A program made the position numbers and the translations under genes. From positions 6,572,001 through 6,636,000 of the forward strand of contig NZ_CP127295.1 of assembly GCF_030285665.1 (NCBI RefSeq): a DNA stretch of 64,000 nucleotides, given 5' to 3'. Below are positions 36,227 through 44,712 of this stretch, piece by piece. The stretch comes from Amycolatopsis mongoliensis (lineage in GTDB: Bacteria > Actinomycetota > Actinomycetes > Mycobacteriales > Pseudonocardiaceae). Under the pieces are notes generated by a model. It searched no databases. It was not told the DNA's origin and was given only the letters and a program-made list of their open reading frames with translations. Numbering within the stretch: position 1 is the first letter of the stretch; every line of letters starts with the position of its first letter.

Positions 36227-37066
36227 GTGCCAGCTGAGGCGGGAGCCGCCGGGGTGAACGCGCCGGTGGGGGTGGATCCGGGCCGGGCCAGCATCGCGCG
36301 GATGTACGACTACGTGCTCGGCGGGAAGGACCACTACCAGGTCGACCGGGACGAGCTCGAGCGGCTGAAAAGGGTGATGCCCGAGGTCGCGGACCTCGCC
36401 CTGGAGAACCGCCGGTACCTGATCCGGGTCTGCCGGTTCCTCGCCGAACGAGCGGGGATCGACCAGTACCTCGACTGCGGCTCGGGCCTGCCGACCACGG
36501 AGAACGTCCACCAGGTGGTGCAGCGCGCCGAAGGGCTCGCCAAGGTCGTCTACGTCGACAACGACCCCGTCGTGGTCGCGCACGGCCGGGCGCTCCTGGA
36601 GGAGAACGACCGGACCCGGTTCATCGCCGGCGACATCTTCGAACCCAAGTCGATCCTCGACCACGACACGGTCCGGCAGCACCTCGACTGGTCGCGGCCG
36701 ATCGCGCTGATGTTCGTCGCCACGCTGCACCACCACAAGGGCGACCGGAACCGTCCGGCCGAGATCATGCGCGAGTACGTCGACGCGCTGCCCTCAGGGT
36801 CCTACGTCGCCCTCTCGCACCTGTTCGACCCGGGTGAAGGCGGAGACCACGAAACGATGGCGGCCTTCCAGGAGGCCATCGCCAAGGGGTCGCTCGGCGG
36901 CGCGACCGCGCGGACCGAGAGCGAGATCCGCGACCTGCTGCCCGGCCTGGAGCTGGTGGACCCGGGGATCGTGCTGCTGGCGAACTGGTGGTCGGACGGC
37001 CCGAACCTCCAGCCGCTCAACACCGCCCAGCGCCTGATCGCCGGAGCCGTGGCCCGCAAGCCCTGA
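36227..37066 (+). CDS. S-adenosylmethionine methyltransferase (DUF574/Methyltransf_19 type)
   Basis: The GTG at 36227 follows GGGAGAGGG and gives 279 residues. The family opening is clear (ARMYDYVLGGKDHYQVDRD), then QYLDCGSGLPTTENVHQVVQ, VYVDNDPVVVAHGRALL, and LSHLFDPGE, and a C-terminal VLLANWWSDGP. This family is expanded in actinomycetes and its substrates are mostly unknown. It stands alone between the VOC gene and the polysaccharide operon. Confidence 0.88.
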   Translation: MPAEAGAAGVNAPVGVDPGRASIARMYDYVLGGKDHYQVDRDELERLKRVMPEVADLALENRRYLIRVCRFLAERAGIDQYLDCGSGLPTTENVHQVVQRAEGLAKVVYVDNDPVVVAHGRALLEENDRTRFIAGDIFEPKSILDHDTVRQHLDWSRPIALMFVATLHHHKGDRNRPAEIMREYVDALPSGSYVALSHLFDPGEGGDHETMAAFQEAIAKGSLGGATARTESEIRDLLPGLELVDPGIVLLANWWSDGPNLQPLNTAQRLIAGAVARKP

Positions 37067-37136
37067 ACGCGCTCCCGGCTGAGCAGGACCGGCCCGGCGC
37101 TCGCCGGCCGGGGCTCCGCCGTGCCGTGAAGCACCA

Positions 37137-37214
37137 TGCGCGCAATATTGTGCAATAAGGGCGAACTTCCTGCACTATCGAGCACTTGACATGTCCGGTG
37201 CTGCTCGCTTTACT
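37137..37214 (+). promoter_or_regulatory. Promoter and operator-like sites of the polygalactosamine operon
   Basis: TTGACA (37186-37191) and TTTACT (37209-37214) are 17 bp apart, one of the best sigma-70-like promoters in the window. About 30-45 bp upstream is the dyad CAATATTG (37143-37150) inside GCGCAATATTGTGC, followed by TTGTGCAATA (37148-37157), a 10-mer also found before the GH2 gene at 58121-58130. An activator or repressor of sugar genes could bind here; no regulator gene is in the operon. Confidence 0.5.
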
Positions 37215-37356
37215 GCTGAGCACGTCGGAACGGACGCCCGACGTCAGAGGTACGCCCAGCCGGTATGTCGGCCTCCGCCGCGAGCCCGGACTGAGTCGCC
37301 AGGACGTGCTCGTGGTCCGAGGCGGGGTCGTGCCCACCATCATCCGGAGCTCGATG

Positions 37357-38154
37357 ATGCCCTCTTCCCGCGTTCAGTTCCTCGCCTGCGCCGCCCTGGC
37401 GGTCGCGGTCCTCGGTGGTACCGCGTGTTCGGCCTCGGCGGCCCCCGCCGCCGTCACCCCGCCGCCGGTCAAAGCCGGCTTCGACTACCAGATCGGTGGC
37501 GCGTACACCCCGGCGAGCGACGTCAAGGTGGTCAGCCGCGACCACACCGCCCAGCCCGCCGCCGGGCTCTACAACATCTGCTACGTCAACGCTTTCCAGG
37601 CCCAGCCCGGCGCCGAGGGGGAGTGGGACGACCTGCTCCTCCGCGACGGCAGTGGCAAGGTGGTCGTCGACGAGGACTGGGGCGAGGCCCTGCTCGACCT
37701 CCGCACCGCGGACAAGCGGACCCGCGTCGCGGCCAAGGTGAACGCCTGGGTCGACGACTGCGCCGCCAAGGGGTACCAGGCGATCGAGCCCGACAACTAC
37801 GACAGTTTCACCCGCTCCGAAGGACTTCTGACCGACGCCGACGCCCAGGCCTACATCCGCCTGCTGTCCGCGCACGCCCACCAGAAGGGCCTGGCGATCG
37901 CCCAGAAGAACACCTCCGAGCTGTCCGGGCAGCGCCAGGCGAACGGGCTCGACTTCGCCATCGCCGAAGAGTGCGGCCAGCAGAAGAACTGCGACGAGTT
38001 CACGCCCGCGTTCGGCGACCACGTGATCGTCATCGAGTACACCGACGGCGGGCTCAAGACCGCCTGCAGCCGGTGGGGCTCGCTGAGCATCGTGCGCCGC
38101 GACCACGACGTCCTCCCGAAGGGCGAAGCAGGCTACGTCCGCAAGACCTGCTGA
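37357..38154 (+). CDS. GH114-like endo-alpha-1,4-polygalactosaminidase, lipoprotein
   Basis: The 265-residue protein starts with a lipoprotein signal (CAALAVAVLGGTAC, lipobox LGGTAC) so it should sit outside the membrane. The catalytic domain has the TIM-barrel GH114 pattern: FDYQIGGAYTP, YNICYVNAFQAQ, VVVDEDWGEALLDLRTADKR, KGYQAIEPDNYDSF and KGLAIAQKNTSEL. GH114 enzymes cut alpha-1,4-linked galactosamine polymers. It is first in an operon with a sugar importer and sugar-processing enzymes, which supports a glycan-degrading role. ATG at 37357 is 7 bases from GGAG; another ATG one codon earlier is possible. The stop overlaps the next start by one base. Confidence 0.8.
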   Translation: MPSSRVQFLACAALAVAVLGGTACSASAAPAAVTPPPVKAGFDYQIGGAYTPASDVKVVSRDHTAQPAAGLYNICYVNAFQAQPGAEGEWDDLLLRDGSGKVVVDEDWGEALLDLRTADKRTRVAAKVNAWVDDCAAKGYQAIEPDNYDSFTRSEGLLTDADAQAYIRLLSAHAHQKGLAIAQKNTSELSGQRQANGLDFAIAEECGQQKNCDEFTPAFGDHVIVIEYTDGGLKTACSRWGSLSIVRRDHDVLPKGEAGYVRKTC

Positions 38155-39419
38155 TGGACCGCCGCGGATTCCTGCGCGGCGCCGGCGGGCTGGCTCTCGG
38201 CGCGGCCGTGGCCGGCTGCGGTCCGGCCCGGAGCAGCGGCGGCCCCGTCACCGTCGAGGTCTGGCACGGCCAGACCGACACCGGCAAGAAGGTCCTCGAC
38301 GCGCTCGTCGCGGACTTCCACCGGACCCACCCCGGGATCCGGATCGACCTGGGCGGCGGTGTCCTCGCCGACGCGATGCTCCAGAAGATCACCGCGGCGC
38401 TCGCGTCGGGGTCGTTCCCGGACATCGCCTACGTCTTCGGCTCGGACCTGGCCAGCGTGGCACGCAGCCCGAGCGTCGTCGACGTCACCGATCTCGTCGA
38501 CGCGGGCCCCGGCTTCTGGGCGCCCGCCCGGGCGGCGGTCACCGTCAACGGCCGCGTCCGCGCGGTCCCGGCGCTGCTCGATTCCCTGGCCGTGGTGTGC
38601 AACAAGGACTTGTTCGCCAAGGCCGGGATCCCGCTGCCCGCCGCGGGCTGGACCTGGGCCGACTTCGTCGGCACGGCCCGGAAACTCACCGACGTGGCCG
38701 ACGGCACCTTCGGCACCGCCTGGCCCGCCACCGGCGACGAGGACACGGTGTGGCGGCTGTGGCCGATGGTGTGGGACCTCGGCGGCGACGTCATCGGCGC
38801 GGACGGCCGCGGCATCGGGTTCGCGGACCAAGGCGTGCGCGCGCTCGAGGTCGTCCGCGACCTCGCCGCGGCGAAGGCCGTCTACCTCGACCCGAAGACC
38901 GGCAGCGAGCAGATGTACCAGGCGTTCGAAGCGGGCCGCATCGGCATGGTCCCGACCGGCCCGTGGCAGCTGCCCGACATCACCGACGCCGGCATCGACT
39001 ACGCGGTCGTGCCGCTGCCCAGTTTCAGCGGCCGCCCGGTGACCATCTCCGGCCCGGACACCTGGACCCTGTTCGACAACGGCGACGAGCGCGTCCAGGC
39101 GGCGCGCACCTTCCTGTCCTGGCTGGCGGACCCGGCCCAGGACGTCCGCTGGGACGACGGCGCGGGCAGCCTCCCGCTGAGCCGCCGGACGCAGCAACTG
39201 CCCGCGTGGCAGGAGAAAACCGCCGAGACGCCGGGCCTGCCGGTGTTCGTCGACGCGCTGGAGAACGCCCGCGTCCGGCCGGTGCACCCGGCCTACCCCC
39301 AGGTGTCGGCGGCCGTCGGCACCGCGATCGTCGCCGTGCTGCTCGGCCAGGCGACACCGGCCGACGCGCTGCGCGACTGCGCCGCGGCCGCGAACGCCGC
39401 CCTGATCATTCCGCGATAG
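38154..39419 (+). CDS. Sugar ABC transporter substrate-binding lipoprotein
   Basis: A 421-residue family 1 solute-binding protein. The signal combines a twin-arginine start (MDRRGFLRGAGG) with a lipobox ending VAGC, so export is probably by Tat. The mature part has VEVWHGQTDTGKKVLDALV, LQKITAALASGSFPDIAYV and MVPTGPWQLPD, the pattern of oligosaccharide binders. It overlaps the glycosidase stop by a base and precedes two permeases. No ATPase gene is in the operon; a shared MsiK-type ATPase encoded elsewhere is usual in actinomycetes. Confidence 0.9.
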   Translation: MDRRGFLRGAGGLALGAAVAGCGPARSSGGPVTVEVWHGQTDTGKKVLDALVADFHRTHPGIRIDLGGGVLADAMLQKITAALASGSFPDIAYVFGSDLASVARSPSVVDVTDLVDAGPGFWAPARAAVTVNGRVRAVPALLDSLAVVCNKDLFAKAGIPLPAAGWTWADFVGTARKLTDVADGTFGTAWPATGDEDTVWRLWPMVWDLGGDVIGADGRGIGFADQGVRALEVVRDLAAAKAVYLDPKTGSEQMYQAFEAGRIGMVPTGPWQLPDITDAGIDYAVVPLPSFSGRPVTISGPDTWTLFDNGDERVQAARTFLSWLADPAQDVRWDDGAGSLPLSRRTQQLPAWQEKTAETPGLPVFVDALENARVRPVHPAYPQVSAAVGTAIVAVLLGQATPADALRDCAAAANAALIIPR

Positions 39420-39428
39420 GGAGCCGCC

Positions 39429-40406
39429 ATGCCCGGACTGCCGAGGCCCATCACCGTGCCAAGCCGAGGCTCCGCCTCGGGCCGGGGGCTCCGCCACCCG
39501 GAACCCCCGAAAACCCCGGTCGCCCCGGTCCAACGCCGCCGGCGCCGCGAAACCGCGGCCGCGTGGGCCTACGTCTCGCCCGCCGTGCTCATCATCCTCG
39601 GCCTCGGCGTGGTGCCGGTGGCCTGGTCGCTGCTGCTGTCGTTCCAGGTCGACGACCTCGTGACCCCCAGTCGCTGGACCGGGCTCGACAACTACGCCGC
39701 CCTCGCCCAGGACCCGCACTTCGCCCAGGCGGTCGGGAACACCGTGCTGTACACGCTGCTCTACGTCCCGCTCAGCATCCTGTTCGGGTTCCTGCTGGCG
39801 CAGGCGCTGAACCGCCGCATCCGCCTGGTCGGCCTCTACCGGACGCTCGTGTTCGTCCCGTTCGTGCTCTCGGCGACGGCCCAGGGCGTGCTGTTCTCCT
39901 TCATCCTCGACCCGCAGTTCGGCGCGGCCAACTCGCTGCTGCACCACCTCGGCGTGTCCCCGCAGGGCTTCCTGACCGACCCGGCGCAGGCACTGCTGGT
40001 GCTGGTCGGGATCACGCTGTGGAGCGGCACCGGCTTCTGCGTCGTGGTGTACCTGGCCGCGCTGCAGGACGTCCCGCCGTCCCTGGTCGAGGCCGCGCGG
40101 CTGGACGGCGCCGGGACGTGGCGCGTGCTCCGGCACGTGACGCTGCCCGCGATCACCCCCGTGACGGCGTTCCTGGTGCTGTGGCAGCTCATCACGTCCC
40201 TGCAGGTGTTCGACCTGGTCTACGTGACGACCAAGGGCGGCCCGCTCGGCTCCACCACCGTCATCGTCTACTTCGTCTGGGAGCAGGCGTTCAAGAACTT
40301 CACCGCCGGCTACGGCGCGGCGTCGGCCTACGTGCTCGCGCTCGCCCTGCTCGTCGTCGTGCTAGTCCTCCGCGTGCTGCGCCGGCCCGGGAAGGCCCTC
40401 CGATGA
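39429..40406 (+). CDS. Sugar ABC transporter permease (MalF-like)
   Basis: A 325-residue permease with six membrane helices, the first at about 48-68, and the cytosolic EAA loop (EAARLDGAGTWRVLRHVTLP). It pairs with the next permease to form the channel for the imported oligosaccharide. Its first 45 residues are unusual: the DNA there contains two GC-rich hairpins (for example CCGAGGC-3-GCCTCGG at 39464-39480) and reads like a repeat element that became coding, or the real start could lie further in. GGGAG lies 7 bases before the ATG. Confidence 0.88.
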   Translation: MPGLPRPITVPSRGSASGRGLRHPEPPKTPVAPVQRRRRRETAAAWAYVSPAVLIILGLGVVPVAWSLLLSFQVDDLVTPSRWTGLDNYAALAQDPHFAQAVGNTVLYTLLYVPLSILFGFLLAQALNRRIRLVGLYRTLVFVPFVLSATAQGVLFSFILDPQFGAANSLLHHLGVSPQGFLTDPAQALLVLVGITLWSGTGFCVVVYLAALQDVPPSLVEAARLDGAGTWRVLRHVTLPAITPVTAFLVLWQLITSLQVFDLVYVTTKGGPLGSTTVIVYFVWEQAFKNFTAGYGAASAYVLALALLVVVLVLRVLRRPGKALR

Positions 40407-41281
40407 CGACACGGCCCGCCCGGCTCGAAGTACCCGCGACCCGCGCGCTGCCCGCGCTGCGCCGGCCCCGGCTGCCCTTCAGCCCGTGGCACCTGCTGCT
40501 CGTGCCGCTGGCGCTGGTGTTCGCGGCGCCGCTGGGGTGGCTGCTGCTCAGCTCCGTGATGAGCAACGCCGAGATCAACCGGTTCCCGCCGGCGCTCTGG
40601 CCGTCCCATGTGGACCTCGCGGGATTCCGCTACGTCCTCGACAACGCGCTCTTCCTGCGCTGGTTCACGAACTCGCTGATCGTCTCGGCGGTGACGGTGG
40701 GGTCGAACCTGCTCTTCGGCGCGCTGGGCGGGTACGCGTTCGCGCGGATGCGGTTCGCCGGCTCACGGGCGCTGCTCGGGCTGATGGTCGCGACGATGGC
40801 GATCCCGTTCCAGCTCACCATGATCCCGACGTTCCTGGTGATGAAGAAGCTCGGCCTGATCGACAGCCTGGGCGCGCTCATCGTGCCGTCGCTGGTGACG
40901 CCGTTCGCGGTGTTCCTGCTGCGCCAGTTCTTCCTCTCCCTGCCCCGGGAGCTCGAAGAGGCGGCGTGGATCGACGGCTGCTCGCGGCTGCGCGTGCTGT
41001 TCACCATCGTGCTGCCGCTGTCGCGGCCCGCGCTCAGCACGGTGGCCGTGCTGACGTTCCTCAGCACCTGGAACGACCTGACCTGGCCGCTGATCGCGGT
41101 CAACCACGACACGACCTACACGCTGCAGCTGGGCCTCACCACGTTCCAGGGCCAGCACCACACGAACTGGGCCGCGGTGATGGCGGGCAACGTCATCACC
41201 GTGCTGCCCGTGCTGCTGGCCTTCCTCGGCGCGCAGAAGACGTTCGTCCGGTCCATCACCACCAGCGGGCTCAAGGGCTGA
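40403..41281 (+). CDS. Sugar ABC transporter permease (MalG-like)
   Basis: A 292-residue permease with six membrane helices and the EAA loop (EEAAWIDGCSRLRVLFTIVLP). A polar stretch (MSNAEINRFPPALWPSH) after the first helix is typical of MalG-type partners. It overlaps the first permease gene by 4 bp (ATGA), so the pair is made together. The kinase gene starts 2 bp after its stop. Confidence 0.92.
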   Translation: MTTRPARLEVPATRALPALRRPRLPFSPWHLLLVPLALVFAAPLGWLLLSSVMSNAEINRFPPALWPSHVDLAGFRYVLDNALFLRWFTNSLIVSAVTVGSNLLFGALGGYAFARMRFAGSRALLGLMVATMAIPFQLTMIPTFLVMKKLGLIDSLGALIVPSLVTPFAVFLLRQFFLSLPRELEEAAWIDGCSRLRVLFTIVLPLSRPALSTVAVLTFLSTWNDLTWPLIAVNHDTTYTLQLGLTTFQGQHHTNWAAVMAGNVITVLPVLLAFLGAQKTFVRSITTSGLKG

Positions 41282-41283
41282 TC

Positions 41284-42222
41284 ATGCACCGATTCGACCT
41301 CTTGGTCGTCGGCGACGCCAATCCCGACGTCATCGTCGGTCCACTGCGGACGGACCTCGCCTTCGGCCAGCGCGAACAGCTCGCCGCCAGGGGAGTGCTC
41401 GCCCTCGGCGGTTCCGGCGCCATCACCGCCGCCGGCGCCGCCCGGCTGGGGCTGAAGGTCGCCCTCGCGGGCCGCGTCGGCGACGACGCCGGCGGCCGGT
41501 TCGTCCGCGCCGCCCTGGAAGAACGCGGCGTCGACACCACGGCGTTGCACACCGACCCGGACCTGCCGACCCCGCTGACCACCGTGCTCACCCGCGACGG
41601 CGACCGGGCGATCGTCACCGCCCCGGGCACGCTCACCGCCACCACCGCGGACGACGTCCCGCTCGAGCTGCTGGCCACGAGCCGCCACGTCCATTCGTCG
41701 TCGTACTTCCTGCTGCCGAAACTCGCCGCCGGACTGCCCGCCCTGCTGCACACCGCCCGGCGCCACGGCGCGACCACGTCCGTCGACACCAACGACGACC
41801 CGGCCGGGACGTGGGACGTCGGCACCCTGCTGCGGGAGACGGACTTCCTGCTCCCCAACGCCGCGGAGGCCACCCGGCTGGCCGGGGTCGCCTCCGCCCG
41901 GCAGGCCGCCGCGGTGCTGGCCGCCCGCGGCCCCGCCGTCGTGGTCAAGGACGGCGGGGACGGGGCTTTCTGCTGCCGCGACGGCGAATTCGCCTTCGCC
42001 CCCGGCGCCCCGGCGGACGCCGTCGACACCGTGGGCGCGGGGGACAGCTTCAACGCCGGCTTCCTCGCCGCCGTCCTGGCCGGGCTGCCGCTCGCGACGG
42101 CCCTGCGCTGCGGCGTCGTCTGCGGCGGCTTCTCCGTCCGCGCCGCTGGCGGCACGGCCGGCCAGGCCACGTGGGACGACGTCCTCGTCCACCTCGAACG
42201 CACCGGATCGGACCTCGCATGA
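41284..42222 (+). CDS. PfkB family carbohydrate kinase
   Basis: A 312-residue ribokinase-fold protein. Signature 1 is seen as GGSGAITAAGAARLG (about 39-53) and signature 2 as DTVGAGDSFNAGF (about 248-260), where the Asp of GAGD is the catalytic base. It phosphorylates a sugar or sugar phosphate with ATP in the cytosol. In this operon the likely substrates are galactosamine, N-acetylgalactosamine or tagatose 6-phosphate; the sequence alone does not choose. Confidence 0.9.
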   Translation: MHRFDLLVVGDANPDVIVGPLRTDLAFGQREQLAARGVLALGGSGAITAAGAARLGLKVALAGRVGDDAGGRFVRAALEERGVDTTALHTDPDLPTPLTTVLTRDGDRAIVTAPGTLTATTADDVPLELLATSRHVHSSSYFLLPKLAAGLPALLHTARRHGATTSVDTNDDPAGTWDVGTLLRETDFLLPNAAEATRLAGVASARQAAAVLAARGPAVVVKDGGDGAFCCRDGEFAFAPGAPADAVDTVGAGDSFNAGFLAAVLAGLPLATALRCGVVCGGFSVRAAGGTAGQATWDDVLVHLERTGSDLA

Positions 42223-43526
42223 CCCCCAAGATCACCTTCGTCGGCGCGGGCAGCGTCGTGTTCACCCAGGGCCTGCTCGCCGATCTGTTCGCCTACCCCG
42301 AGCTGGACGGCGTGCACGTCGCCCTGCACGACATCGACCCGGACCGGCTGGCGACCGCGCTGGCGGCGGCCCGGCGGATCGCCGCCGTCCGCGGCGTCAA
42401 ACCGGTGCTCACCGCGCACGCCGACCGCCGGGAAGCGTTGTCGGGCGCGGACTTCGTCGTGAACATGGTCCAGATCGGGATGGCGGAGGCGACGCGCACC
42501 GACTTCGAAGTCCCGGCGCGGTACGGCCTGCGCCAGACCATCGGCGACACCCTCGGCATCGGCGGGATCTTCCGCGCGCTGCGGACGTTCCCGTTCCTGA
42601 AGGCGCTCGGCGCGGACATCGCCGAGGTCTGCCCGGAGGCGTGGCTGCTGAACTACACGAACCCGATGGCGATGAACGTCCAGTACCTGGGCGAGGCCAC
42701 CGGGCTGACCCGGGTCGTCGGGCTGTGCCACTCGGTGTACTGGACCGTGCACGGCCTCGCCGAGCTCGTCGGGGTGCCGTTCGACGAGGTCACCTACGTC
42801 GCGGCCGGTGTCAACCACCAGGCCTGGGTGCTGCGGTTCGAGCACGCGGGCGCCGACCTCTACCCGCGGCTGCGGGAGCTGGCCGCGACCGACGGGCAGC
42901 TGCGGCGGCGCGTCCGGTTCGACATGCTGCGGCGGCTCGGCTACTACCCGACGGAGACCAGCGAGCACTCCGCCGAGTACGTGCCGTGGTACCTCAAGCA
43001 CGACTCCGAAATCGAGCGCCTGCGGCTGCCGGTCGGGGCCTACCTCGGCATCGTCGCGGAGAACGAAGCCGAGTACGCCCGGACCCGGCACGCGATCGCG
43101 GCCGACGAGCCGCTGCCCGTCGAAGGCACCGGCGAGTACGCCCCGCAGATCGTCCACAGTGTCCTCACCGGCACCCCGCGGACCGTCTACGGCAACGTCG
43201 TCAACCGGGGCCTGATCGAAAACCTGCCCGCCGGCGGGGTGGTCGAGGTGCCGTGCCTGGTCGACGGCACCGGCGTCCGGCCGACCCGGATCGGCGCGCT
43301 GCCGCCGCAGCTCGCCGCGCTCAACCGGACGTACCTGAGCGTGAACGACCTCGTCGTGCGCGCGGCCGTCGAGGACGACCCGCGCCACATCCGGCACGCC
43401 GCGATGACCGACCCCGCCACCGCCGCGGCGTTACCGGTCGAGCGGATCTTCGAGCTGTGCGACGACCTCGTCCGCGCGCACGGCGACCGCCTCCAGCCCG
43501 CCCTGCGCGCCGTCCTCGGCCGCTGA
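42219..43526 (+). CDS. GH4 family alpha-glycosidase, NAD and Mn dependent
   Basis: This 435-residue cytosolic enzyme has the GH4 Rossmann start (ITFVGAGSVVFTQGLLADLF), LHDIDPDRL for NAD, NYTNPMAMN, the metal-binding Cys-His in GLCHSVYW and GVNHQAW, as in MelA-like alpha-galactosidases and alpha-glucosidases. GH4 enzymes open the glycosidic bond through NAD-driven oxidation at C3. It would split the short oligosaccharides brought in by the transporter. Its ATG overlaps the kinase stop (ATGA). Confidence 0.92.
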   Translation: MTPKITFVGAGSVVFTQGLLADLFAYPELDGVHVALHDIDPDRLATALAAARRIAAVRGVKPVLTAHADRREALSGADFVVNMVQIGMAEATRTDFEVPARYGLRQTIGDTLGIGGIFRALRTFPFLKALGADIAEVCPEAWLLNYTNPMAMNVQYLGEATGLTRVVGLCHSVYWTVHGLAELVGVPFDEVTYVAAGVNHQAWVLRFEHAGADLYPRLRELAATDGQLRRRVRFDMLRRLGYYPTETSEHSAEYVPWYLKHDSEIERLRLPVGAYLGIVAENEAEYARTRHAIAADEPLPVEGTGEYAPQIVHSVLTGTPRTVYGNVVNRGLIENLPAGGVVEVPCLVDGTGVRPTRIGALPPQLAALNRTYLSVNDLVVRAAVEDDPRHIRHAAMTDPATAAALPVERIFELCDDLVRAHGDRLQPALRAVLGR

Positions 43527-43545
43527 CCTTCGAACCGGGAGAACC

Positions 43546-44424
43546 ATGTCGCACACCCTCGACGAGATCACGAGCCAGCCCGCGTGCTGGGCCCGCGCCC
43601 TGCGCGAGCTGCCGGACCACGCGCCCGCGTTGCCCGCGCCGGGCGAGCGCGTGGTCGTCATCGGCTGCGGGACGTCGTTGTTCATGGCCCAGAGCTACGC
43701 GCGGCTGCGCGAAGACGCGGGCCAGGGCGTCACCGACGTCTTCGCGGCGTCGGAAGCGAAGCTCGACCGGCCCTACGACCGGGTGCTGGCGATGACCCGC
43801 TCCGGCACGACGACCGAGATCCTCGACGCGCTCGGCCGCGTCCGCCCGGGCACCCGCGTCACGACGATCACCGCGGTGGCCGGCTCCCCGGCGGCCCGCG
43901 CGTCCGACGACGTCGTCTGCCTGCCGTACGCCGACGAGGTTTCGGTGGTGCAGACCCGGTTCCCGACGACGCAGCTGCTCCTCCTGCGCGCCCATCTGGG
44001 GTTGCCGGTGGAGCGGGCCCTGGCCGACGTCACCCGGGCGCTGGCGGAGCCGCTGGACGCTTTCGTGGCGGCGTCCCAGATCTCCTTCCTGGGCACGGAC
44101 TGGTCGGTGGGCTTGGCGAACGAAGCGGCGTTGAAGGTCCGCGAGGCCGCGGCGTGGTGGACGGAGTCGTACTCGGCGATGGAGTACCGCCACGGCCCGA
44201 TCGCGGTGGCGGCGCCGGGGCGCGCGGTCTGGAGCCTGGCCCCGCTCGACGCCGACCTGGTGTCGCGGATCGAGGCCACCGGTGCGCACCTGCGCCGAGG
44301 CGGGCTGGACCCGCTGGCCGAACTGGTCGCGATCCAGCGGCTGGCGGTCGCGCTGGCGGAGCTCGCGGGCCGCGATCCGGACCGGCCCGCGCACCTGACG
44401 CGGTCGGTGGTGCTGGCGAGCTGA
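43546..44424 (+). CDS. SIS-domain sugar isomerase/deaminase (AgaS/GlmS-like)
   Basis: A 292-residue protein made of two sugar-isomerase domains (VVVIGCGTSLFMAQSYARL, MTRSGTTTEIL; then SFLGTDWSVGLANEAALKVRE, ESYSAMEYRHGPIAVA). This is the isomerase half of GlmS without the glutaminase, as in AgaS and FrlB-type enzymes. In a galactosamine route it would deaminate and isomerise galactosamine 6-phosphate to tagatose 6-phosphate. Last gene of the operon, 19 bp after the GH4 stop. Confidence 0.88.
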   Translation: MSHTLDEITSQPACWARALRELPDHAPALPAPGERVVVIGCGTSLFMAQSYARLREDAGQGVTDVFAASEAKLDRPYDRVLAMTRSGTTTEILDALGRVRPGTRVTTITAVAGSPAARASDDVVCLPYADEVSVVQTRFPTTQLLLLRAHLGLPVERALADVTRALAEPLDAFVAASQISFLGTDWSVGLANEAALKVREAAAWWTESYSAMEYRHGPIAVAAPGRAVWSLAPLDADLVSRIEATGAHLRRGGLDPLAELVAIQRLAVALAELAGRDPDRPAHLTRSVVLAS

Positions 44425-44605
44425 ACAGGGCGGCCCGTACCCGTCGGTGCGCGGTCGAAACGGCGTTGTCGGGATCCGCACAGCATCGGCGGCACCGCCG
44501 GGCGGCGGGTAGGGTGCTGGCTCATTCCACGGTTCAGCCCAGCAGCCGTAGCCCAGCGCCGAGCCTCGCGGCCGGTGTTCGCACTCAGCCTGCGGAGGTC
44601 GCACA

Positions 44606-44635
44606 CCGTGCTCCCCGGAACCGTGCTCCCCGGAA
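44606..44635 (+). repeat. 15-bp tandem duplication
   Basis: CCGTGCTCCCCGGAA occurs twice in direct succession in the gap before the broken kinase gene. It looks like simple slippage. The remaining gap (44425-44712) shows no gene or promoter I can defend. Confidence 0.8.
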
Positions 44636-44712
44636 CGACGGACAGGCGGGTCGCCCATGTTCGGTGAGCACACCGGCGAGGGCGCCCCCACTTCCCCCGG
44701 TACTCGCTGGAC

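Noticed and set aside
38133..40136. Long minus-strand frame opposite the sugar-binding and permease genes
   Set aside because: Shadow of plus-strand coding; the true genes overlap in operon fashion and have signal, lipobox and EAA motifs.
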